Shown: positions 9,845-20,454 of the stretch, one piece after another
How positions within the stretch are numbered: position 1 is the first letter of the stretch
How the letters are laid out: every line of letters begins with the position of its first letter
From: Phellopilus nigrolimitatus
Lineage: Eukaryota; Basidiomycota; Agaricomycetes; Hymenochaetales; Hymenochaetaceae
Length of the DNA: 64,000 nucleotides
Assembly: GCA_021029095.1 (NCBI GenBank)
Contig: JAJOHG010000025.1
Coordinates: 1 to 64,000 of the forward strand
Direction of reading: 5' to 3'
Notes under the pieces: model-generated
Databases searched by the model: none
What the model was told of the DNA's origin: nothing
Seen by the model: the letters and a program-made list of their open reading frames with translations, nothing else
Position numbers and translations under genes: made by a program

Positions 9845-11852
9845 TCATGCAGCTCTAGAAGCCAGCAGTGCACCCACTTTCCGGCAGACGTACCCCCAGA
9901 AGCCGTCGAACAGCGCGCGCTCCCGCCCGCGCCGCCATGTGCACTCGAGCGCCCAGCGCCGCACCGTTCCGAGATCTCCCTTCTTCCCGTTACGCACAGA
10001 AGCACCTGAAGAGTGCAGGCGGACAGCGCGGATGTCGACCATCATGATTGTGGCTACGGGCAGGGGGGTCGCTGAAGCCTCAGGCCGGTGTCCAGGGTTG
10101 ATAAGGTTGGTGGGATCAGAGTCGACGGACATTGCGTGCTCGCTCGCATCCGTGGTTGAGCTCGAGCTCGCACTTGCGTCTGCATCCGGCCTGTCCCGCC
10201 GTCTGCGTGCCGCCCGCGACCAGGTGTTACTAGCCGCCGACACGCGAAGGCTTAATCCCTCGGAGTCGCTGGCAGGCCTATCTAAGTTGTCCATATCTCG
10301 CGCGTCTATGTGTTCGACGACGACGCCTTCAAGCGCCCCGACTACCTGAAGGACGAGCTGGTGGAGGGTGCTGAGGTCTAAGGGCAGTGCGGAAAGGAGC
10401 GGCTGGCGGAGTGTGTTGGGTGGTGGGAAGAGGGCATGGTGCGCAGAAGGGAGAGCGCGCGAGAGGGTCTGTACAGTATGGAGAGTAAGAGGAGTGAAAG
10501 CTGTAGGGGAAGAGATGGCCGTACGTCTGGCACCCTCGTATCCGTGAAGGACCATGCGACGACCCAGCGGCGCGTCTGGCCCTGGACGAGCTCCGCGAGA
10601 GCGTAGTTGTCGACTCTGTGTGCGCGTAGCGCAGCGACGATCGCGATCACGGAGGCTAACTTGCCAAGCATCGAGGTGAACCACCTGCCCAGGTTTCGCG
10701 TCAGTATGTAGATACTTCACGCGGAATTGTAGGAATGTTTGAGAGAGGAAGCGCACAAACAACGTTCCCCTACCGTGCCCTCGAGGCTCTCCGAAACCAT
10801 GCGCTGCACGAAGGCCTCTTCGCCGCCAGGAGTAATCATTTCGACCTCGGCGCCCGTACACACTGCGCTAGGCTCAAGCGCCTTGCTTTCGGCGCTGAGC
10901 GCTACCTCCGTCGCACTTCCGTAAAACGGGGGGTTGCACATTGTGAACGCGAATCTATGTCAGAATTTCAGAATATTGTTTCTTGCTCGAGATATTGTTT
11001 ATAGAAAAATGAAGGTACCTTCTGTCCGGTTCGGAGAACAAGGGAGCCAGTAATGGTTCAGAAGGCGCGGTTTTGAGGACGCGGATGCGCGTTCCTAAGT
11101 TGTTTGCTTCAACATTTTGGAAGGCAGAGGCATAGGATACTGAATCAATTTCTTCGCGTATGTCAGAAACACTAGTAATCAGTAAAGAATAAACGGAAAA
11201 TATTACCTGTTCCGAGGAAGTGCCATGACGCATCGATGCGGCATCCAAGAAGTGGATATATTGCCGAAGCACCAGTTCCACTAGATAAATTATAGCGTTG
11301 AGAACATCGTCTGCCTGTCGATGAAATATCTTACATGTCTAGTCCAATTACTTCCCTACTGCGAGGTAGGGAACGGAAAGTTTCTTCCAAAAGATCTTGG
11401 ACCCATAAAAGATAATTAAGCCTAGTCTTTTATAAGTCTTGTTCTGGAGTAGTAATCGCATAACAAACCTATTGGGTACCTAAAATGATTCAATTACTCG
11501 TAGGCTATTCGAGATAAAACTGAACGTACAGGTGGACATAGTCTTCCTTCCGGCAGATTTAGTTTAAGCTCAAAGTCTCGCGAGAGCAAAGCCTCAGTCA
11601 GACGTCTAAACTGAGCGAATTCTTGGTGAGTTGCGATGATAAACAAATATGGCGTGCGTACTTCTGCGCGTCGGGGTCTTTAAAGTCGATGGTCACCTCC
11701 TCTTTGGCAGTTTTTCTGAGACTGGAAAGGCGAGTCAAGAAGCCTTTCTTTTTCTGAGCTAAATGAGAGGCGTACAAAGGTTTGAGAGGCGCGTACGACT
11801 CAGCGAGAGACTCGAAATCAATTTGCGTCCTATATGGATTTCGCGCATGCAT
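9845..11852 (-). CDS. METTL16: METTL16-type RNA N6-adenosine methyltransferase
   Basis: An SAM-dependent methyltransferase of the METTL16 family, known elsewhere to methylate U6 snRNA. The model is complement(join(9845-10468, 10534-10684, 10757-10954, 11019-11151, 11207-11280, 11335-11421, 11469-11479, 11530-11605, 11662-11852)), 514 aa, with all introns GT-AG and all phases consistent. The start MHARNPYRTQIDFESLA is typical of the family. Splicing restores PPVPNRLNYLLWVQDLL, the SAM-binding GTGASAIYPLLG, TEIDSVSYASAFQNVEANNL and the catalytic NPPF (FTMCNPPFYGS). Then come WFTSMLGK and GQTRRWVVAWSF. After a low-complexity linker, the C-terminal block RRWALECTW..GRERALFDGFW resembles the distal conserved region of METTL16. 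The exon at 11469-11479 is only 11 nt. The gene is divergent from SOD2 with a 204-bp gap. Confidence 0.9.
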
Positions 11853-12056
11853 TGTTGACTCCGAAACCACGGACTCGGAGGCCGGAGGGAGTCGGATTCG
11901 CGTAAGAAATCGCGTAAGTCGCGTTGGTCACATGACGAGCTGTGACGTCGAGCTCATCTCATCAGTGAGCGCATTGCGACTTGCAAGCCTTCAAAAGTCC
12001 CACCGTTCTCTCCATCCTTTACTTCCTTATTCACCACCACCATATCCATATCCACC
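11853..12056. promoter_or_regulatory. Shared divergent promoter of METTL16 and SOD2 genes
   Basis: Only 204 bp separate the two start codons. The segment holds a CRE-like TGACGTC at 11943-11949, a nearby TCACATGAC, a repeated GCGTAAG at about 11900-11920, and a pyrimidine-rich stretch before the SOD2 start. No TATA box is obvious. CRE sites are bound by Atf1/Sko1-type bZIP factors in stress responses, which would suit a superoxide dismutase; that link is inferred. Confidence 0.5.
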
Positions 12057-12977
12057 ATGTTCGCCCGTCTCCCGCTCGCTGTCGCCCGCTCGTCCTCCGC
12101 ACGCCTTTTTGCCGCAGGCGCCGGCGTCCAGATGTCGCGCAACGTGCACTCGCTCCCGTCGCTCCCGTACGCGTACGACGCGCTCGAGCCACATATCTCC
12201 CAGGAGATCATGACTCTCCACCACAAAAAGCACCATCAGACGTATGTCACCGGACTCAACGCTGCCGAGGAGGCCTACGCCAAGTCCGACGACACGAAGG
12301 ACAAGATCGCCCTCCAGAGCGCGCTCAAGTTCAACGGCGGTGGTGAGTCCGACTCCGTTTGTCGAGAGCCATCCATCTGAGCGTCGTCCTCATATCATAG
12401 GGCACATCAACCACTCGCTCTTCTGGAAGAATCTCGCGCCTGCGTCCGAGGGCGGCGGACAGCTCGCCGACGGCCCGCTCAAGCATGCGCTCGAGCGTGA
12501 TTTCGGCTCCGTCGAGAATTTCAAGAAGGAGTTGAATACCAAGACTGCCGCGGTCCAAGGAAGCGGCTGGGGCTGGCTCGGATACAACAAGGGGAACGGC
12601 AAGCTTGAAGTCGTCACGACGCAGAACCAGGACCCATTGTTGTGTGCGTGTTATCACTTTCTGTCTTGGCCTACTTAGATGGACTTATTTTATCTCAATA
12701 TACATAGCCCATGTTCCTGTCATTGGTATTGACATTTGGGAGCACGTGCGTGCCCTTCAAACTTATTGTTACTTTTCAAGCTAATAATGTTTCACTTTTC
12801 TAGGCCTTTTACCTCCAGTACAAGAACGTGAAACCCGACGTAAGTTACTATGTTTTTGCCTTTCTTCTCAGCTCCGGTCAATACCATCTTACACGTCTTT
12901 TATAGTATCTCAATGCAATCTGGAACGTTGTCAACTTTAAGGAGGCGGAGCAGCGCTTCATCAAGGCGTCGAAGTAG
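12057..12977 (+). CDS. SOD2: Manganese superoxide dismutase, mitochondrial
   Basis: It converts superoxide to peroxide and oxygen in the mitochondrial matrix. The coding sequence is join(12057-12342, 12401-12643, 12708-12745, 12804-12839, 12906-12977), 224 aa, with five exons and canonical introns. The first ~30 residues ([18 protein letters not shown]...) are Arg/Ser/Ala-rich without acids, a mitochondrial targeting peptide, and the mature protein starts near [16 protein letters not shown]. Metal ligands are visible: His in [11 protein letters not shown], His in GHINHSLFW, and Asp and His in the signature DIWEHAFY, which is formed across an intron. [10 protein letters not shown] is the usual active-site segment. 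Length matches the family. A polyadenylation-like AATAAA lies at 13091-13096, 114 nt past the stop. Confidence 0.96.
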
Positions 12978-13473
12978 GAAGTAGGCGGTTGATTCGGAAA
13001 GAGAAATTCGACTCCTGCAGAACTTACAAACATCACTGTTTCCCATGTACGCAATCAATCGGACTTACATTTCCTTTTTCCTTCTATCCCAATAAAGATA
13101 TGGTGAAGAGTGGGTCAGCAGTTGTAAGATTTGGAGAATATGACAGAACCTGGAGATAGTTCTTATCTTTTTGTACTATTCACAGCTGATTCAAAGCTCA
13201 AGGAAAGGCGACATATGTATAGTCTTCCGAACAGACTGCAATAACAAGAGTTCGGACAGATGATAAGGTCGCGAAGGAAAGCACGACAAGCGTTATTCGG
13301 AGCCGGCAGTCCACCACCGCACAAACAGACCGAAGAACTCATATGTGGGAGCCATAACTGAAATCCCAATATGATTAATCTGCGATGCTCAGTTCATTCC
13401 GAAGACATCTTCAATAAGCTCAGCTGGTACTTCGAACTTGAATCAAGACGGCTCGGATAAGCTGTATGCGCAG
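12978..13473. other. 3' flank of SOD2, no further gene
   Basis: It contains the SOD2 3' untranslated region with AATAAA at 13091. The remainder up to the start of repeat copy A holds no gene that I recognise. Confidence 0.5.
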
Positions 13474-14910
13474 GAGTCCCGTCCAGCTTCAGTGATGCCT
13501 ACTTCGAAACTTGCTCTACTCACCATCACAAGACCGACGATTGATAGATGTCGTGTCCTCAAAGTTCGGGTCAGATCACGGTCAATGCGAATCAGTGCTA
13601 GGTTAGGTCTAGAGTCAACTTCACGGACAAAATTCTGATCCCCTCCACTCCAAACCAGGGTCGACTCCGACCTAGCCCCCAACAAAGAAAGCCACAGCAA
13701 AGCAGAGAGGTTTAACCTGCAATTCCTCCTTAATCTTCTAAGCCAAGTCTCGAATAGCGAAGGACAGACATACTGTCGAGCTCTATGTCGCTAAGTCCTT
13801 TAATCAAAGACAGCCGTTTTTTGTACAAAGCAGATGTTATATAGGATGGGGAAGGATCAAATGCTTTTGGAGATAAATTATTAGGGGAAGACCCGACCGG
13901 ACCTTCTGGGCCGGTCACCGTGCATCAGATTGAAGGTAGTCAAACCTGAGCCAGGTCGGCACCAGGCCGGGCGAAATATTATCTGTCCTGACCTTTGAGA
14001 GCACAAAGTAGGTAACCAGTGTTTTGCATCCCGATCCGTGTTGTTGACGATTGTGGACGCGACTCAATTGATCGTTATCTGTTCGCCGAGATGCCGAAGA
14101 CAATTGCTGAGAACAAGCACCGGTGTCGCGGCCGCTCTTGTTCGATTTTCGTCTCCGCGGCACTGGAAAAGACAACGGGAAAGCGTTTGATTTCATCATT
14201 CAACCCGTAGTAAGCGCGCGAGGGACTCCCGAGTGCGCATACATGCTGAATACACTACAAAGACTATTCGAACTCCGATTACCTCAAACACAGTCAAATG
14301 AAACTCGCCACATCAAGCTCACATAAGCCATATATTTCAACAGCTCTTGTCTCTTGTGAGTGTTGCTCAATATCCGCGATACACCGACTAGAAGTCAACT
14401 TCTCGACAGCTTTAAACAGCCGTAGGCGGGTTCAAGCAATCACTTGATGTTTGGCGTCTCCGAGTCGTCATCAGCGTCACGCGAACTTGAAGCTTTCAGT
14501 TTCATTTTGTCTGATACGACGCTTAGTTTCGGAGTACATTGTTCACCTTCTTTCTGCCCTGCTTTTGCTGCGGAAATGGCTTATTTCAGTACTAGTCGGC
14601 GACCTCAAAGGAAAAGTACGTCGGCCTGCGAAATTCGGACGTGGTTGCAAACAATAAGAAGCGTACTTCAAAGGGGTGGTCCGAGCAAAGCCCTTCTCTG
14701 TTTGTTCCTGGGTGCACTGACTTGCCAAATTCGGCGAAAAGTAGGCCTAAGGACACGTTTTGGTTCTGTGGCTGCAGGGCCCCCTTGGCGCGTGCACACG
14801 CTTCATTCTTGTGTGCAACATGTCAGCGGTGGTCCCGACCTCTTTGACTGCTGCGGCTTAGGCCAGGTGGTGAGGGTGGTGGTGGTGGTGGCTTAGATGC
14901 ACCGCAGAAC

Positions 14911-14920
14911 GTATATATAC
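14911..14920 (+). promoter_or_regulatory. TATA box of the copy A gene
   Basis: GTATATATAC lies 97 nt upstream of the ATG at 15017. The same motif sits 97 nt upstream of the ATG in copy B, so promoter and gene were duplicated together. Confidence 0.5.
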
Positions 14921-15016
14921 CTCCCAAAATCCCCAGACATGCTTTCACCACAGTTCAGCCCCGCATTGACCAACCGCTTTCTCTTTTGAAAGCAACATCA
15001 CAGAATCTATATAACA

Positions 15017-15692
15017 ATGGCGGTGCCCTTGTACGTCGCTACCCATTGCTTACGATGTTTTGTGGCTAAGGACAAGGTTCACGTTTATAGCTTAAAAGTT
15101 CCTCAGACGTTCAGGCGCCCCGCCCAGCCTCCCCGCGGATTTACTCCCCTTCCCCCGATCTCGACGAGATTCGAAAACGGAGACGCTTTTAGGCTTCTGT
15201 TTGATAAGAGTAGTGACATTGCTAACCCAGACGACCCCGTCGTTGATATGGTCGGCGTTGGGCGTGAAACGATCGTGGGTTTGTTCTCGGTATGTTCCTC
15301 TCTGTCCGTTATACCGCTGGCAGCTCCTCACATTTTCCAAGTGGCCTGGATACGAGCTCGGGGGTACTTGCCAGCGCCGCGAGGTGTTTAAACTTTTCAC
15401 TACAGATGGTACCCCCAAGACCCGGGCGGACCTCGCTAGGTGGCTAAGCAACATGATAGTAAGAGTCATAGACGTGAGTTTTTGCGCACTTACAACTACT
15501 TATGTAAGGAGGCTGAGCCTGCTTTTCTGTTAGAGGTGCAAAGATCAGCGCATGGTGGAGGAAAACAGAAAGGAGTGTCGCGTGTTTGAAATCCGAAACG
15601 ACTTCAAAATGGTAAAAAATACGCGCGTAGGCAGCATAGTCAACACTGACGATGGTAAATGGCACGCCGAGGTAGAAATGGTTATTGGCTAA
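15017..15692 (+). CDS. Repeat-borne three-exon gene, copy A, unknown function
   Basis: The coding sequence joins 15017-15289, 15342-15473 and 15534-15692 (187 aa). Introns of 52 and 60 nt begin GTATGT and GTGAGT and end in AG; both lie at identical positions and phases in copy B. The N-terminus VATHCLRCFVAKDK.. leads to the best-conserved stretch, VPQTFRRPAQPPRGFTPLPP, then WPGYELGG, TPKTRADLARWL, and a C-terminal VGSIVNTDDGKWHAEVEM. It ends GGC TAA at 15692, only 18 bases before the TIR element. There is no signal peptide, membrane segment or catalytic motif that I recognise. Splicing, reading frame and TATA box are all preserved in two diverged copies, which argues for a real gene under selection. 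What it does is unknown. Confidence 0.7.
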
Positions 15693-15710
15693 GCTTTTCT
15701 ATGCTTTCAT

Positions 15711-16110
15711 TTGACGGTCGTTACTGGACAAAATAGTGGACTTAGACTTGAGATAGTGATGATCATCGATGATCATCGATGATCACTAGTGATCACTAGT
15801 GATCACTGGTGAAAACCAAGTCTAAGAGCTATTCATCGATGATCACTAGTGATCACTAGTGATTGTCAATGAATGGGCACTTGGTTTTCATCGTTCACTA
15901 GTGATCACTAGTGATCATTAATGAATGGGGACTTGGGTTCACTGTTCATCAGTGATCATCAATGAATGTCGTACTTCGACTTAAGTGTTCACCAGTCATT
16001 GATGAACAGTGAAGTTCTATTTATTCAAGTCTAATAAAAAGCCTCATCAATGAGCAAGGATCAGAGAATGGACTTGACTGGCGTTCACCACTCACCGATG
16101 AGTGGTGAAT
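15711..16110 (+). repeat. Left terminal inverted repeat with 10-bp palindromic array
   Basis: After the outer TGACGGTCG the arm contains consecutive decamers of the form GATCATCGAT, GATCACTAGT and GATCACTGGT at 15758-15810. More groups occur near 15835-15865, 15896-15925 and 15948-15975, separated by short unique words such as AACCAAGTCTAAGAG and AATGAATGGGCACTTGG. Each decamer overlaps the palindromes TGATCA, ATCGAT or ACTAGT. The mirror image is at 20455-20817. Confidence 0.7.
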
Positions 16111-16689
16111 GCCTCGAATCCGAGACCATCCGACAAAAAGACTAATTTAATATTAAGTAATAACACAGCCGCAAGCTGTGATCGACGTTCTGCTTCGTCC
16201 TGGTACGCGATATCGGGCGGACACTCGCCATCGTTCCCACGCTCTCATCCAACCCAGCTCCTGAGTTTTCGAGAGGACCTTTCCGTCTCGTCTGCACAAT
16301 CCATCATGTCTGTATGCAGCTTTGGAAGCTGACACATAACGCTGCGCATGAACATCACTGTCGACTACGACGGCCCAAGTTTATCCGACAGTGAGCTTGG
16401 ACGAATACAAGAACTGCAATAGCAGCGGCTCTTCGCTGTCTCTTTCGTTCGGATAGACGGCGCACACCGAGCCGGAGAATGATAGCGTCACTGTCAACTC
16501 GAGGGACACCGGGTTACTTGTGCAAAAAATGAAGACAATCATGAACGGCGGGAGCGGGTCGACAGTGCAGGACTTCCACTCCTTGTCCGGCTTGGAGTCT
16601 GAGTCTCGAGCATCAGCAGCCTGACAGAGCAGTCGAAGAATCCCAGTCTTCGTTAATCCGTCTGAATAAAACGTGCGACACTCTTAGCG

Positions 16690-17585
16690 TCCTGCTTCGC
16701 GATGTCGAGCACAAACTCGAGGCTTTCCGCTCGAAAGTCTTACCTACTATTCAGCATCGCGGCTTATCAGAGCTGCCAGACAAAATTCTGGGATATATTT
16801 TCGAACTCTGTGGCGATGCAGAACTCGGGCATGGAAAGGAAGAGTTCTGTAACGTCGTCTCGCACGTGTGCCGCCGCTTCCGCGCCATCGCTCTCAACCT
16901 CCCAAAACTATGGACACGCGTATCAAACCTCCACAACTCCGCGGAACTGAGGTTGCGCCTGGCTCGAAGTGGGAATTGTTGGCTGACCGTGGAGCTTTCT
17001 GCGAAAAAAGGCTTTGATTTCGAGGAACACTGGAGAAGCTTCCTTGAGATCGTCCTTGAGCACAAAGTACGATGGAGGGAGTTTAAGCTCTTGATGGATT
17101 TGGGTCTGAGTGAATTTCTTGAGGAACACAAGGATTTTTTGGTCAATCTTGGATCTGCGACCACCGGTCTTGAAGTCCTTTCTCTTACTACCTTGACGAT
17201 CATCGATGGCTACATTCCGGCAGACGAATACAGTCTAGAAGAAGATGACAGTCGCACTATCGATTTCTACTGGACATGGAAGCTTCCAAGTCTTTCGTCA
17301 CTGTATCTAAGAGGCCATGTCCCGGAGATCGCTCTTTGGACTGAGTTCACTCCTGACCTGCGTTGGAGACCTACGATAACGACCGTCCAGTTTACCTCGG
17401 TGGGGACGGAAGGCGAGCTAAATATGTTGCTGGAATTTCTCAACACACAGCCTAACGCAAGCGCGTTCGATGGTACGTCTTTGGCATCCAAATATCTGTT
17501 TCGTTTTTTAATTTGTTTTGTTCTAGCATCTAGAAAAAAGAGCGGTACCCCGCGGATCCTTCTGCAGATTTCGAGCGGCTGAAGT
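16690..17585 (+). pseudogene. F-box-like protein gene fragment inside TIR element
   Basis: From about 16690 a continuous plus-strand frame reads CDTLSVLLRDVEHKLEAF, then an F-box-like LSELPDKILGYIFELCGD (about 16768-16821) and SHVCRRFRAIALNLPKLW, then leucine-rich sequence to the donor at about 17480. The 50-nt intron ends TTCTAG near 17526, and a short exon stops at 17639 or before. This is the usual layout of basidiomycete F-box/LRR-like proteins (SCF ubiquitin-ligase substrate adaptors): coiled N-terminus, F-box, variable repeats. The start is not clear; upstream frames (16340-16690) are interrupted, and the C-terminal repeat region is much shorter than usual. I read it as a captured 5' portion of a host gene. 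It may still be transcribed. Confidence 0.6.
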
Positions 17586-17879
17586 TGTCCGAGTCCTCCG
17601 AGTCCATCGAGCGAAACACGCAATGGCTGCGTGACCAGACGTCGCGCGCTATCAACGGTATCATGACACTCGAGTCTGTTGTCTCCGATGGTTCCTCACT
17701 CGCGCTGAGCGGCGCAGAGCCCGTTTGACGGCGACCTTGCACTGCAGCAGGACAACGGCTGCTATTACTACACGTACTTACTACACGTACACCTCCGGGA
17801 GCTCGTTGTCCACCGCGTCCGCGTCCGCTGCTCACGACGACGTCAGCATTGGCGAGCACGGCAGCCACCGCATCGCGGA

Positions 17880-19400
17880 CTGGCGTGATCTGAAGTTACA
17901 CTGGCTTGCGTCTCAGAAGACCCTTGCGCAGCCCCAGTCTGGCTCATCCGGCTACGTCACCCCCTCCTCGTCGTTGAATCGCCAATCTGCGTCCTTGTCG
18001 ACCCCCCGACCCACTTCCACGCACCGCGGACACCCCGCCCGAGGTCCGGCAGCTCGTGCCGCCCGCATGTACGGACTGCTCCGTGTACGGCGTTTTTCTC
18101 GACGCGTTCCGCTACGTGTGCTCGACATGCGGGGAGCGCACGCCGCGCCCGCGCACGAGCCCAGGCATGAACGGGCACGCGATCGGGAGGGCAAGGCGCG
18201 TGCGGACGTCGTCGTGTCGATGTTCGATTCGCTCGCGTACCCGCCGCGCGCCCGCGCCCGCTGCCAGGGAGAAAGCTCGCAAATACATCGCCGCACAGAC
18301 ACACAAAGTCATCATACCGGGTAACCGTCCTACGCTGCGTGGTTCGACATGTCCAAAATGCACCATATTGAACGACAAGCGCTGCCTGAGTTCTTCAACT
18401 CTCGCAACCGCTCTAAAACGCCTTCCATATTCAAGGACTACTGCGACTTCATGATCAACACATACAAGCTACAACTAAGCGAGTATCTAACATTTAACGC
18501 CTGCCGAAGAAACCTCGCAGGTGATGTCTGCACTATCATGCGTGTCCATACTTTCCTTGAGCAATGGGGTCTCATTAACTACCAAGTATTCTCTCTATGT
18601 TTTCTTTTAAAAGGTCTCAATCTAACCTTTTACTCAGGTTGGTCCCGACACGCGACCTACAACACTGGCTCCTTTATTCACTGATCATTTCCGCGTCATT
18701 CTCGACACTCCCCGTGGTCTGCAGTCTCTGCATTCTGGCGGTCGACCTTCGCCAAGAGATGCTTCAGCAGCCATAAATGGTGCCGCAATGACCGGTCCTG
18801 GCCTCATGCCCGCTTCTTTGGAGCTATGTTCAAACATCTACCAGACAACCGCGAAGGCATCCCGCAAGATCTCATCATCCGAAGTGAAACCCTTACAAAC
18901 GGTTGCTCACACTCCTGCTCAAGAGGCGTTAGCTTTTCGTGCGACGCCTGTGGTGCACGCCCGCGCGCTACCACTCGCTGAAAAACAAGGACTACGAACT
19001 CTGTTCATGGCGCTATCTTGGTGATCGGTGCCCATCGTCGATGTTTAGTGGCGACTTCGTGAAACTCACGGCGCCGCAAAGCGCGTCGGCGCACGGGGTG
19101 AACGGGAGCGGTGACGACGGTTGGTCAGACCAGGAGATACTACTTCTGCTTGAGGGTGTTGAGACGTATGACGATGACTGGTCGCTCATTGAGTAGTACA
19201 TTGGCACACTGTCAAGCAGCAATTCGTCCCCAAGTTCCTCGAGCTTGCAATTGAGGGCCCATAACTCGAGGCCGAGGGCGAGGTCTCAAAGTGCCTTTGC
19301 GCTATGCGCGTCTCCCATTCGAGCAGGTAGACATCTCTGTCATGAGCGTCGTCGCGTTTTTGGCGGACGTTGTTGGTCCGGGCATTGCAGCTGAAGCGTA
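17880..19400 (+). pseudogene. SWI3/RSC8-like fragment (SWIRM and SANT) with frame breaks
   Basis: SWI3/RSC8/SMARCC proteins are core subunits of SWI/SNF and RSC chromatin remodellers. Here the order is right but the frame is broken. KYIAAQTHKVIIPG and [19 protein letters not shown] (18280-18400) open a SWIRM domain that continues with FINTYRL-type and [21 protein letters not shown], and an intron at 18586-18637 rejoins [27 protein letters not shown] second segment has RYHSLKNKDYELC and MFSGDFVKL, then a SANT core, DDGWSDQEILLLLEGVETY (19118-19175), and LRYARLPFEQVD..VMSVVAFLA (19295-19365). A short insertion (TAACCGTCC) sits in VIIPG/AWFDM, and shifts occur near 18900-18960 and after 19190. 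It is a degenerate captured copy, not a working subunit. Confidence 0.7.
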
Positions 19401-20107
19401 CTGCTCCCGTTCAGTGCACCGACTGCGAGCAACGATCGTATCTTCTTCACGACCCAATGCACCTCCTTTTAAAACTACCGCGACCCGTGGACTGTCCAAT
19501 TGAATCGCAATTTGCCATTTTGCCAATCCTGTACGTCTCCATCGCATTTCCTTCAGATTTTGCGTTACATAAACTAATGTCTGTTCGCGGATGCCAAGTA
19601 CAGGCAGCCTGCAGGTCCAGCAGGTCGACTCAACTCCTCTCATCCCAAAGGTCCGTACGCCCTTCCATGTCCGGAAAACCAGTCCTCTTTTTCTGACACA
19701 GTTTCATCTGCTATTCCAGCTTATCTCACGACACTCTACCACAATGTGGCGCTGTGTGATTACTGCATGGACCGCATCAAAGGCGAGTGGTTCCGTTGCG
19801 TGTACTGCGCGAAGGATCTCTGCGATGAATGTGAAAACTTGAATCCGCACGCGCATGATCGCACCCATTTCTTCTATGTTTTTAAGGCGCCGGTGAATAC
19901 TTTGTTCTCTTGTGCTAAGTTTTTGTGTCTCTTATTATTACAACTCGGCTTATTTTATTTTAGGTGGATATGCAGATTTTCAGGTGAGAATAAATGTGTC
20001 TGTGTCATATTTTATCTGACCGTTCGTTGCTTCGCAGGATCGTCGCAGAGCTGGATAATCTGGAAGGGAGTCTGCCGGTGTTGAACTATCCCGTGTATTA
20101 CTCGTAA
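19380..20107 (+). pseudogene. ZZ-type zinc-finger protein, 3' gene fragment
   Basis: It joins directly to the SWI3-like fragment near 19380. Exons read PVQCTDCEQRSYLLHDP..LKLPRPVDCP, then a short PAGPAG exon, then a ZZ-type zinc finger: CDYCMDRIKGEWFRCVYC and DLCDECE..PHAHDRTHFFYV (19755-19890). The paired CxxC motifs and trailing His residues are intact. The last exon gives VAELDNLEGSLPVLNYPVYYS and a TAA at 20105-20107. ZZ fingers mediate protein or histone-tail contacts. The 5' part of the gene is missing. It is the third host-type fragment in the same orientation inside the element, and it may form a chimeric transcript with the SWI3 piece. Confidence 0.6.
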
Positions 20108-20454
20108 TGTCACTTCTGTTTGCTAACATTTTATTGCCAATTAGCATCACATGTATTTTGCCTTCCTGTACTTCCAGTGCTTGTTGTATACGTAGCGGAT
20201 GCATTTCAATCTTCTTGGAAGATTTATAGGTTGGCTCAGAGTGCAAAAAAGCGTAAACAAGACATAGAAATGTGTTGAGGGGCACTCTGATTTATGTTTG
20301 TTTGGAAAAGAAAACTAGATAATGGATTGTTCAAGAGTGTGGCTCCGGGATCTACCCTATGACGTGCCACCGACTGCAGCTTCGAAATGATGTGTCGTAA
20401 GGACATCGGGTCTGGTCGGAAAGGAGGTTATTTGTAATAAAACTGGTCTTTCAA

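Larger units (their letters stand above)
13474..15710 (+). repeat. Repeat family copy A, left part
   Basis: From about 13474 the sequence runs parallel to 23977 onward (copy B). Similarity is patchy up to about 14000 and very high from about 14000 to 15000. Both copies include the CTTCAGTGATG-type start, the block ending in a TATA-containing promoter, and a three-exon gene. Copy A is interrupted at 15710 by the 5.1-kb TIR element and resumes at 20818. I find no terminal repeats or transposase in the family, so how it moved is unknown. The part from 13474 to 15016 carries no convincing coding sequence of its own; frames such as 14641-14847 are conserved between copies, but only as expected from overall identity. 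Confidence 0.75.

Noticed and set aside
14444..14896. Frames of 134-150 codons conserved between repeat copies A and B
   Set aside because: Several overlapping frames are equally conserved because the copies are almost identical there; none has a known domain, so coding is not supported.
15758..15975. Regularly spaced repeats resembling a CRISPR array
   Set aside because: The units are contiguous 10-bp palindromes with no spacers of fixed length, the genome is fungal, and the arrays belong to the inverted ends of a transposon.
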